In this document: positions 16,348 to 23,427 of the stretch, piece after piece
Position numbering within the stretch: position 1 is the first letter of the stretch
Layout: every line of letters begins with the position of its first letter
Assembly (NCBI GenBank): GCA_002469805.1
Contig: DKNW01000021.1
Location: forward strand, 6,325-31,921
Direction: 5' to 3'
DNA from: Rhodobiaceae bacterium UBA7378
GTDB lineage: Bacteria > Pseudomonadota > Alphaproteobacteria > RS24
DNA length: 25,597 nt
Notes under the pieces: model-generated
Told to the model about the DNA's origin: nothing
The model's input: the letters and a program-made list of their open reading frames with translations, nothing else
Databases searched by the model: none
Position numbers and translations under genes: made by a program

Positions 16348-16902
16348 ATGGATGTGCAGGAAATTTTCTGGTTGTTTGTAAACCCGCTGCAAGCGATACG
16401 CGGCGTGCGTGACTTTTTGGAGCTGGGTGGCGATGTGCTGCTAATCATCATGGTCACCACGTTTATCTTGTGGGGGTTGATTTTTGAACGCTACGCGTAT
16501 TTCCGCAAAGAGTTCGCACATTTGACAGCTAGGCACATTGCCAACTGGCAGGCCAGAAAAGAGCACAAGAGCTGGGCGGCGCACCGTATTCGCGAGATGA
16601 TGATTTCGGATGCGCGACTGAAGGCAAATGCCAATTTGTCCTATATCAAAGCGTTGGTTGCGCTGGCGCCTTTTTTGGGCCTGCTGGGTACGGTGACCGG
16701 CATGGTTGAAGTGTTTGATGTGATGGCCGTTACCGGCTCTGGCAATGCGCGCGCGATGGCGGCGGGCATTTCCAAAGCAACATTGCCAACCATGGCGGGG
16801 CTGGTTGTTGCCTTGTCTGGTTTGTTTTTTACGACCAGTTTGGAACGCCGTGCTGAGCATTCGGTGCGCCAGCTGAAAGACAGCCTAGATTTGGCTGACT
16901 AG
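16348..16902 (+). CDS. exbB: ExbB2-like MotA/TolQ/ExbB proton channel protein
   Basis: This 184-residue inner-membrane protein forms the ExbB pentamer around ExbD. Transmembrane helix 1 is at about 30-47, and two further helices lie in the second half. The family signature APFLGLLGTVTGMVEVF and the following AAGISKATLPTMAGLVVAL are intact. It is shorter than E. coli ExbB (244 residues), as expected for the TonB2-system ExbB2. Nine bases separate it from the TtpC-like gene, and TAGGG at the junction doubles as stop and ribosome-binding site. Confidence 0.92.
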   Translation: MDVQEIFWLFVNPLQAIRGVRDFLELGGDVLLIIMVTTFILWGLIFERYAYFRKEFAHLTARHIANWQARKEHKSWAAHRIREMMISDARLKANANLSYIKALVALAPFLGLLGTVTGMVEVFDVMAVTGSGNARAMAAGISKATLPTMAGLVVALSGLFFTTSLERRAEHSVRQLKDSLDLAD

Positions 16903-16919
16903 TTAAGGGGAACGAATTT

Positions 16920-17321
16920 ATGCGCCGCAAGAGAGTTCAACAAGAAGAGGAATCTGGCATCGATATCACGCCGATGCTCGACATCGTCTTTATCATGCTG
17001 ATTTTCTTCATCGTGACTGCGACCTTTGTGAAGGAAAGCGGCATTGACGTGACGCGCCCCGATGCCGAGACAGCAGTGAAACAAAACCGCGTAGCGATAT
17101 TGATAGCGATCCGTGATAATAACGAGATTTGGATCAATAGGCGTCAGATCGATTTGGCATCCGTGCGGGCTAATGTCGAAAAGCTGCATGCTGAGAACCC
17201 GCAAGGCGGTGCCGTTATTCAGGCCGACCGCGAAGCCGAAACCGGCGTGTTGATTGAGATTATGGATCAAGTTCGCCTTGCCGGGGTTGGCGCAATTTCG
17301 ATCGCCGCGGAAGAAAAATAG
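16920..17321 (+). CDS. exbD: ExbD/TolR family biopolymer transport protein
   Basis: The protein has 133 residues. A short cytoplasmic tail (MRRKRVQQEEESG) is followed by a single transmembrane helix beginning DITPMLDIVFIMLIFFIVT. The conserved channel aspartate is D21, matching E. coli ExbD D25. The periplasmic domain follows, with the family-typical QADREAETGVLIEIMDQVR near the end. It partners the upstream ExbB-like proteins and passes the proton-driven conformational change to TonB. A clear AAGGGG ribosome-binding site lies about 9 bases upstream of the ATG at 16920. Confidence 0.94.
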   Translation: MRRKRVQQEEESGIDITPMLDIVFIMLIFFIVTATFVKESGIDVTRPDAETAVKQNRVAILIAIRDNNEIWINRRQIDLASVRANVEKLHAENPQGGAVIQADREAETGVLIEIMDQVRLAGVGAISIAAEEK

Positions 17322-17336
17322 GGCGGGGTACTGGCA

Positions 17337-17954
17337 ATGGCACAGACCGCATATTCTCGATTGCTAAGCGTTGTGCTGCTGGCTGCCGTGACAACCACGG
17401 GGCTGTTTCTCATTATGAAAGTTCTTGTCACCGGGCAAGAATATGAAATTGAGGAAGAGCTCGCATCAATTGGCATCGATTTTGTGCGCGTCGAGCGCGA
17501 AGAAGACACCCAGAGCAAAGATCGTGCGCTGAAGCGTCCCAGCAAGGTCGAGCCAGACGAGCCGCCGCCACCGCCCAAGCTAACCGAAACCAGCCGCCCG
17601 AATGTCGATAAAGCATCAATGAACGCCGATCTGGGCGCGTTCGATCTGGCGGGGCTTAATTTGAACGCGCCGGTTGACGGCGACACGCTAGCGATTGTGC
17701 GCGTGTTGCCGCGCTATCCGAGCCGCGCTTTGTCGCGTGGTATTGAGGGCTGGGTGCTTTTGGAATTTGCCATTGATGAGTTGGGGCTTGCGGTTAATCC
17801 GGTGGTCATTGAAAGTGAGCCACCGGGTATTTTCGATCGCGCCGCGACCTCAGCGGTGAAACGCTGGAAATACAGGCCCATGATCGAAGATGGCCGACCC
17901 CGTATGCGCCCGGGCGTGCGCCAGCTTATCAGTTTCGAGATTGCCGAAAAATAG
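17337..17954 (+). CDS. tonB: TonB family energy-transducing protein (short, TonB2-like)
   Basis: The protein has 205 residues. An N-terminal transmembrane anchor (about 9-30) is followed by a short periplasmic linker with only a brief proline run (DEPPPPPK, about 74-81). The C-terminal TonB domain begins near RYPSRALSRGIEGWVLLEF (126-144) and continues through PVVIESEPPGIFDRAATSAV and KRWKYRP. The short spacer matches TonB2-class proteins rather than the long Pro-rich E. coli TonB. The anchor contains no histidine, unlike E. coli TonB (His20). It would contact TonB boxes of outer-membrane receptors, none of which lie in the window. TAGGG overlaps stop and ribosome-binding site on both sides of the gene. 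Confidence 0.93.
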   Translation: MAQTAYSRLLSVVLLAAVTTTGLFLIMKVLVTGQEYEIEEELASIGIDFVRVEREEDTQSKDRALKRPSKVEPDEPPPPPKLTETSRPNVDKASMNADLGAFDLAGLNLNAPVDGDTLAIVRVLPRYPSRALSRGIEGWVLLEFAIDELGLAVNPVVIESEPPGIFDRAATSAVKRWKYRPMIEDGRPRMRPGVRQLISFEIAEK

Positions 17955-17963
17955 GGAACGTTC

Positions 17964-19253
17964 ATGCACCGTCATCTGGCCATTATTGTTACCCTTGCTG
18001 TGTTGTCTCAACCGGCTTCTTTGCCCGTGCTGGCGCCTCTGGGTTTTTTGGAGGCCACGGCGCAGGAGACAAGACAGAAAAAAGAAAAACCAAAAGGGCG
18101 TCGCTCGCAAGTGCTTAGCAAGCGTGCCTATGCCAAAATAGAAGAAGCGCAACAATTGCTCGCGGATGAAGATTATGCCAACGCGCTGGTGCAATTGCAG
18201 CAAATTCGAGATGGGGCAAAGTTTACGCCTTATGAAAAAGCGGTGGCCTTACAGACTGCAGGCTTTGTTTATGCGGGCCAAGGCGATTACGTAAAAACCA
18301 TTGCAGCCTTCGAGGAAGCCGCAAACTCGGGCGACTTACCGCCACGCGTGGTGAGCGATCTGGTTTACAATCTGGCCCAGCTAAATCTGGCTGAGGGCCG
18401 CAATGCACGCGCGCTGGATTATATGACCCGCTGGTTTGCAGAGGTCGAGGGCGAGCCGACGGCAGGTGCATATGGGCTGAAAGCACAAATCCATTTGGTG
18501 ATGGAAGATTTTACGGCGGCGGAGCAAGCGGTGCGAAAAGCGCTGTCGAAAGTCGAAACGCCGCGGCAGAACTGGACGCGGCTGTTGTTGTCAGTATTGC
18601 TGCAGCAGGAGCGCTATGGCGAAGCGCGCCCCATTTTGGAAGATGCCGCCCTGCGCTGGCCGGGGGTAAAAGCCTTCTGGCAACAGCTAACGGCGGTTTA
18701 TTACGAGGTCGGCGAGGAGCAACTGGCATTTGTTGCCCAACAGGTCATGCACCGGCAAAACATGTTGAAAACATCTAAAGAACTGGCAGGTATCGCGCAG
18801 CTTTATCTCTATCACGATATCCCGATTAAGGCGGCGAATGTGCTGCAAACGGGGCTGGATGATGGGCGCATTGAGAAAACCGTGAAGAATTATGAACTAC
18901 TGGCCCAATCTTATATGCATGCCCGCGAGTGGGATAAAGCGGTCGCTCCGCTTACGCTCGCGGCTGAGAAATCTGACAAGGGCCGCTTTTACGAACAGCT
19001 TGGGCAGTCTTACCTGCAAGATGAGAAATGGCGCGATGCTGAAAAAGCCTTCGTCAATGCGCTGAACAAGGGCGGCTTGCGCGATGCCGCAAACACGTGG
19101 CTTTTGCTGGGCATAGCCCGCACAAGGGTTGAAAAATGGGACGCGGCAATCGACGCGTTTCGCAAAGCAGGCGATGATGATGATACGGCTAAGGATGCAT
19201 TTCGTTGGATTCGGTCGATCGAGCGTCGGCTCGCGGCGCAAGCGCGCGGCTGA
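17964..19253 (+). CDS. periplasmic TPR-repeat protein of the TonB operon
   Basis: The protein has 429 residues. A signal peptide spans about 1-34, with a hydrophobic core and an end near ATAQE. A basic stretch (RQKKEKPKGRR) follows, then tandem tetratricopeptide-like repeats to the C-terminus. Examples are EEAQQLLADEDYANALVQLQ, LLAQSYMHAREWDKAVAPLT and KWRDAEKAFVNALNKGG. TPR proteins end the TonB2-TtpC operons of Vibrio and Shewanella, where they are thought to scaffold the complex; this role is inferred here. It starts 9 bases after tonB with TAGGGAACG as stop/ribosome-binding site. Confidence 0.88.
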   Translation: MHRHLAIIVTLAVLSQPASLPVLAPLGFLEATAQETRQKKEKPKGRRSQVLSKRAYAKIEEAQQLLADEDYANALVQLQQIRDGAKFTPYEKAVALQTAGFVYAGQGDYVKTIAAFEEAANSGDLPPRVVSDLVYNLAQLNLAEGRNARALDYMTRWFAEVEGEPTAGAYGLKAQIHLVMEDFTAAEQAVRKALSKVETPRQNWTRLLLSVLLQQERYGEARPILEDAALRWPGVKAFWQQLTAVYYEVGEEQLAFVAQQVMHRQNMLKTSKELAGIAQLYLYHDIPIKAANVLQTGLDDGRIEKTVKNYELLAQSYMHAREWDKAVAPLTLAAEKSDKGRFYEQLGQSYLQDEKWRDAEKAFVNALNKGGLRDAANTWLLLGIARTRVEKWDAAIDAFRKAGDDDDTAKDAFRWIRSIERRLAAQARG

Positions 19254-19285
19254 GAACCTTTTTCCCCCTAATTCGGTTTGCAAAA

Positions 19286-19308
19286 CCAGCGTCGTTATGG
19301 AACGCTGG
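19286..19308 (+). terminator. hairpin after the TonB operon
   Basis: CCAGCGT (19286-19292) and ACGCTGG (19302-19308) form a GC-rich 7-bp stem with a 9-base loop, 33 bp past the TPR gene stop. A/T-rich sequence follows, including the small palindrome GCAAAATTTGC, but no pure T run. The hairpin is a plausible end of the six-gene operon. Confidence 0.4.
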
Positions 19309-19372
19309 GCAAAATTTGCGTTGTAATTTTGGTCATCCGGTCAGGGTGATCTCAGATTTTTAGGGGATTTTC

Positions 19373-19984
19373 ATGCTTACACTACATTTTGCACCAAACT
19401 CGCGTGCCGTGCGTTCACTCTGGCTGCTTGAAGAGCTTGGGTTGGATTATGAGTTGAATAAAATGGCGTTTCATCCGCAGGATTTGAAATCGGATGCACA
19501 CCGCGCGCGACATCCGCTCGGGCGTATTCCGGTGCTGGATGACGGCGACGTACAGATTTATGAAAGCGGCGCCATCGCTGAATATCTGCTCGAGCGGCAC
19601 AAAAACGGTGGTTTGAAACCTGCCGTCGACAGCCCGGAATATCCAGCCTATCTGCAGTGGTTTCACTATTGCGAAGGCATGGTGATGCCCCCGGTTAACA
19701 CGATTGTCGTGCATACTATTTTGCTGCCTGCTGACCGGCAGGATGCGACCGTGCGCGGCCAGGCTGAGCGTCTGTTGACCAAGGCTTGGGAGCCGGTCAA
19801 TGAAGCGCTTGAAGGGCGTGAATATCTGGCAGGTGATTTCTCGGCCGCCGATACCATGCTCGGCCATGCCTCTGTCATGAGCCAGCGCCTCGGGTGTGTG
19901 CCGCCGGAAATGACCCATTTGACCGCGTATATTGAGCGCTTGCTCGCACGTCCGGCGCTTCAAAAAGCGCTGGCGATTTCGTAG
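19373..19984 (+). CDS. glutathione S-transferase family protein
   Basis: The protein has 203 residues. The N-terminal thioredoxin-like domain has the family landmarks RAVRSLWLLEELGLDYEL, HPLGRIPVLDDG and the glutathione-contact ESGAIAEYLLE. The C-terminal all-helical domain includes GREYLAGDFSAADTMLGH, the usual N-capping box region. It is a cytoplasmic enzyme that would conjugate or transfer glutathione; the substrate cannot be predicted. A candidate N-terminal catalytic serine is S9 or S15 in PNSRAVRS. AGGGG lies 7 bases before the ATG. The short-chain dehydrogenase gene follows 15 bases after the stop and is likely co-transcribed. Confidence 0.92.
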   Translation: MLTLHFAPNSRAVRSLWLLEELGLDYELNKMAFHPQDLKSDAHRARHPLGRIPVLDDGDVQIYESGAIAEYLLERHKNGGLKPAVDSPEYPAYLQWFHYCEGMVMPPVNTIVVHTILLPADRQDATVRGQAERLLTKAWEPVNEALEGREYLAGDFSAADTMLGHASVMSQRLGCVPPEMTHLTAYIERLLARPALQKALAIS

Positions 19985-19999
19985 CCATTAAGGTCTAGC

Positions 20000-20860
20000 A
20001 TGGATATTGACGATAAAATCTGTGTCATTACGGGCGGCGCATCGGGTATTGGGCTCGGGCTTGCCAAAGCGTTAATAGGACGCGGTGGGCACGTTGTGCT
20101 GGCCGACATCAACGTGACCCGCGCACATGATGCGGCCGCTGATTTGGGCCCGCGTGCCAGCGCTGCGGCGTTGGATGTGCGTTATCTCGAAAGTTTTGAG
20201 ACGCTGGCTGATCATGTGTTTGCGACTTTCGGGCGGGTTGATGTCATGATCAATAATGCTGGCGTAAGCGGCGGGCGTGGCGTGCTGGATACGCCGGAAG
20301 AAGAAATTGACTGGGTGATCGATGTTAACCTGAAGGGTGTCTGGCGCGGTACGTCGGTGTTTGGCAAGCGCATGCGCGACCAGACGACCCCCAGCATTAT
20401 CTGCAATGTCGCATCGGAAAATGCGCTTGGCTTTATAAATCAAGGGCTTGGCATTTATGCCGGCAGCAAGCATGGCGTGTTAGGCATGTGTGATGTACTG
20501 CGCCATGAATTACCGCCGCATATGCGGGTCTGCGTGGCTTGTCCTGGGTTGGTGAATAGCGATCTGACGCGTTCGTCAGCGCAAACCGCGCCGAACCCAA
20601 GGATTTCGGACAAATATCTTGCCGTGGCCGACCGGATGTTTGCGCTTGGTATGGCGCCCGAAGAAGCCGGTGAAATGATTGCCAAGGGCATTGAACGGGA
20701 AGACTTCATCATTCCTGTGCATCCCCATGTCGTCAACATTGCTGCGACCCGTTGGCAGGAGATTGCCGACAGTTTTGCAACACATGCGCCGATGCAGGTA
20801 GATTCTGATAAATATGACGTTATGAAACTACTCTCACGTCTGGCGTTGGAAGACGGCTGA
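20000..20860 (+). CDS. short-chain dehydrogenase/reductase (SDR) family oxidoreductase
   Basis: The protein has 286 residues and is of classical SDR type. The cofactor-binding TGGASGIG is at 11-18, NNAG at 85-88, N110 in DVNLKG, and the catalytic S139 with Y153-x3-K157 (YAGSK). An aspartate after beta2 (LADINV, D36) favours NAD(H) over NADP(H). The 35-odd residues after the PGLVNSDLT segment contain the substrate loop. The exact substrate is unknown. It follows the glutathione-transferase gene with AAGG before the ATG, so the pair may act in one detoxification or catabolic pathway, which is an inference. Confidence 0.93.
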   Translation: MDIDDKICVITGGASGIGLGLAKALIGRGGHVVLADINVTRAHDAAADLGPRASAAALDVRYLESFETLADHVFATFGRVDVMINNAGVSGGRGVLDTPEEEIDWVIDVNLKGVWRGTSVFGKRMRDQTTPSIICNVASENALGFINQGLGIYAGSKHGVLGMCDVLRHELPPHMRVCVACPGLVNSDLTRSSAQTAPNPRISDKYLAVADRMFALGMAPEEAGEMIAKGIEREDFIIPVHPHVVNIAATRWQEIADSFATHAPMQVDSDKYDVMKLLSRLALEDG

Positions 20861-20950
20861 ATACCAGTGATTCGCGTCGCCTAGCTGTTGTGGCGCGGCA
20901 AAAAATTCCCGCAACTTTCTGGTGCATGTACCACTTCCCTAATCTAACGG

Positions 20951-20979
20951 TTGCATAGTTATGTCTTTATGCTCAATAT
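20951..20979 (+). promoter_or_regulatory. candidate promoter for the coiled-coil membrane protein gene
   Basis: TTGCAT (20951-20956) and CAATAT (20974-20979) are separated by 17 bases in the 169-bp gap before the ATG at 21030. Both hexamers are imperfect matches to sigma70 consensus. Confidence 0.3.
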
Positions 20980-21029
20980 TAAAACCGCTCGTGGGACACG
21001 GCGCGGCGTAAGTAGAGAGTTGAGTTGCG

Positions 21030-23366
21030 ATGTCTTCGAAAGTTCAAGCTGAACCAGTTGGTGTAGGCGTACCGGACGCCGCCAAATTAGGGCGGGTTGT
21101 CTATATAACTGCGTGGATCGTTGAAATTGTAGCGGCGATCGTTGGTCTGTTCATTGCCTTTTCGCAAGGGCTGTCGGTATTTATCAGTATTCCTGAGATT
21201 GATCGCGATTTTGGTGCCTATACCCGCGCGGTTATCGGCGCGATGCCATTTGTGGTTATTGCCATTCTCGAGCCGACCAAGATTTATCTCGCATCAGGGC
21301 TGTATTACAGTTCGCGCAATCGGCGCGGCGGCCTGACGCTGGCTTTCATGGCCGCGTTGGCTGCCCTGACGTTCATTACATTCGAAACAATGTTCAACGC
21401 CCTGATCCAGCAAAACACAAATGTGACGCGGCAGGTGCAGCGTTTGGTGAATGAGCGCTATGAAACTCTTGATGCAATTGAAACCAACCAACTGGCGATC
21501 TCGCGTATCGAAACGCAAACACCGGAGGCGATCAATACACGCTTTGCTTTGTCGATCAAAGAATTGGAAGATGAACGCGCCGCCCGCCGCAAGGTGGCGT
21601 TTGAGGACTACAGCCTTGCTGTTAAGGAAATCAACGTGAATCGCGGCAATGTGTCAGAATTATCGCGAGCAAATGGGCAAAATTATTTCTCTTCAACCGT
21701 TTCGGAATTGGGCGCGGACCAGTCGAAATTAATCGCTGAGCGTGAAGCCGCGCTTGCCCAGATCAATACCGACTTCGAAAGCCAGATTGCTGAAAAGCAG
21801 GTTGAATTGGAAACGCTGGAAGCCAATCGTGACAGGCGCTTGGAACGAGTGGATGATATTTTCTTTGGCCGCGCGCAATTGCTGGACAATATCAGTTCAA
21901 CCTTCCGCCTGCGCCTTGGCCAGATCAATAATGAAATCGCCGTGTTGAAGGAAAACCAACAACAGGCGCTTAACGAGACGCGGGCTGGATTCGATGCCCG
22001 CATTGAAAGGTTGGCAGCCGAGCAGACTAGTCTGCGTGGCAAGCTGGCTAACCAACGCGCGCGTGAATTGGGTGCGCGAGAGGGTATTCTGCGCGAGTTC
22101 AACAAGCAGCTGAACAATGCCGAACGCGAGTATGCCGTGCGCGTCCGCGAGATCGACCGGCAGATTGATCAGCTGGTGTCAGAGGTGATGACGCAGAAAA
22201 AAGCTTTGCTCAAAGAAGCCGGGTTGGGCGTCACCCAAATCCCCATTTTGCAGGCCGAGATTGACGGGCTGGAACAGCGCAGTACCGACTTACGCCAGAA
22301 ATATCGTGAAAATATCGAGAAGGTTCAGGTCTATCAGCTAACGGCAATTATTTGTGGAGCGTTTGAGGGCTGGTGCTTCCCCAATAGTGGTGAAGCCCAA
22401 CAGAGTAATCTCACGCAGCAATCTGCCTCCATACAGCCCCGGTCGCGTGGTTTTGACGTGGCAGATATTCCCGAAGACAAAGTTCGATTTGTCAGCACAT
22501 TGTGGTTTGGCTCTACTGCCGCGATTGTGGCCACGATGGGGACGTTTCTTGCATTCATATCCTTTGTTCTGACAGGCATGAATAACGAGCGTTTCGAGCC
22601 GCGCAGCCGCACGAGCCGTCTGTTTTTCCTTATGGCGCTGCGGTTCACTAATCTTATTCGTAGCATCGCCATAGCGCTTATTGAAATTGGCATCAGGCTG
22701 GGTGATAGCGTGGCCTACATGATTTCTGTCATGCTGCAATTGCTGCGGATTATCGTTGAGACTTTCCTGGAGTTTGTGATCGTCATTGTCGATGCGCTGC
22801 GCATTCTTGTCATCGTCATGAGCCGGTATGTATATGCCAAAACCGAAGAAACTCGCAGGGCTATGGAAGCGCGCGCTGAGCTAGAAGACAGTGAACGCAC
22901 CCGCGCCGGCGGTCGGCGCGAAGGCCATTTGGATGCAGAGTTTGATGAAATTGTCGAGAGCGACGAGATGCTGGCACCACGTCCAGCGGAAGAAGCCTCG
23001 CGCGAATCTGCCACCAGGTCGCTTGCGGCAATGACGCAAAACCTTTCGGAAACTTGGCAGGGGACAAGACGGAGCTTGGATGAAAGCCGCGAAAAATTTA
23101 GCGGATGGGCTTCGCGATTGCGCACGAATTTCGCCCGCGGGTTGCAAGAAACTGTCGACACGCTGAAGAGCGATATGTCACGGGCGACCCAGGCGTTGCG
23201 GATAACGCCGGAGGAAGCCGCGCCCCCTTCGCTTGAAGCAGCAGTGGAAGAGGCCGAAAAAGCTGATGCCAGGAAATCGGCGCGAAGCGGTGCAAAAAAA
23301 TCTAGCGGCACGTCCCGCCGTACTGCTGCACGTGCGACGCGCGAAAAGCAGTGGTACGAAGACTAG
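21030..23366 (+). CDS. large membrane protein with periplasmic coiled coil (unknown function)
   Basis: This 778-residue protein is of no family I can name. Three hydrophobic segments (about 25-48, 66-82 and 101-120) are followed by a roughly 300-residue charged, heptad-rich coiled coil (about 130-435). A cysteine pair follows (C442 and C449 in CGAFEGWC), then a transmembrane segment (about 488-516). By the positive-inside rule (NNERFEPRSRTSR after it) the coiled coil is periplasmic. Residues 530-600 hold long hydrophobic/amphipathic helices (MISVMLQLLRIIVETFLEFV region). The tail is cytoplasmic, acidic then Ser/Lys/Arg-rich (KSARSGAKKSSGTSRRTAAR, 749-768). The layout of three TMs, coiled coil and TM resembles DUF4407 proteins, but no shared motif is evident. 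It has its own gap and promoter candidate, so it is probably monocistronic. Confidence 0.9.
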   Translation: MSSKVQAEPVGVGVPDAAKLGRVVYITAWIVEIVAAIVGLFIAFSQGLSVFISIPEIDRDFGAYTRAVIGAMPFVVIAILEPTKIYLASGLYYSSRNRRGGLTLAFMAALAALTFITFETMFNALIQQNTNVTRQVQRLVNERYETLDAIETNQLAISRIETQTPEAINTRFALSIKELEDERAARRKVAFEDYSLAVKEINVNRGNVSELSRANGQNYFSSTVSELGADQSKLIAEREAALAQINTDFESQIAEKQVELETLEANRDRRLERVDDIFFGRAQLLDNISSTFRLRLGQINNEIAVLKENQQQALNETRAGFDARIERLAAEQTSLRGKLANQRARELGAREGILREFNKQLNNAEREYAVRVREIDRQIDQLVSEVMTQKKALLKEAGLGVTQIPILQAEIDGLEQRSTDLRQKYRENIEKVQVYQLTAIICGAFEGWCFPNSGEAQQSNLTQQSASIQPRSRGFDVADIPEDKVRFVSTLWFGSTAAIVATMGTFLAFISFVLTGMNNERFEPRSRTSRLFFLMALRFTNLIRSIAIALIEIGIRLGDSVAYMISVMLQLLRIIVETFLEFVIVIVDALRILVIVMSRYVYAKTEETRRAMEARAELEDSERTRAGGRREGHLDAEFDEIVESDEMLAPRPAEEASRESATRSLAAMTQNLSETWQGTRRSLDESREKFSGWASRLRTNFARGLQETVDTLKSDMSRATQALRITPEEAAPPSLEAAVEEAEKADARKSARSGAKKSSGTSRRTAARATREKQWYED

Positions 23367-23384
23367 CTGCGACTATGGGTTGCC

Positions 23385-23418
23385 AATATTAGCAACGAAT
23401 ATTAGCGATGAGTATTGG
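23385..23418. repeat. 13-bp period short repeat between convergent genes
   Basis: AATATTAGC occurs at 23385-23393 and 23398-23406, and a degenerate AGTATTGG follows at 23411-23418, giving a 13-bp period. CCAATA (23383-23388) is also complementary to TATTGG (23413-23418), so a weak long-loop hairpin could form between the two convergent genes. It is not a convincing terminator. Confidence 0.5.
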
Positions 23419-23427
23419 GTGGCGAGT

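Noticed and set aside
14971..16392. 473-codon open frame on the minus strand
   Set aside because: It lies wholly antisense to the TtpC-like gene, whose signal peptide, membrane core and operon position are clear. The antisense product is rich in Gln, His and Arg and shows no domain.
22715..23311. 198-codon minus frame under the coiled-coil gene
   Set aside because: It is a serine/arginine-rich shadow of the + strand gene with no start signal.
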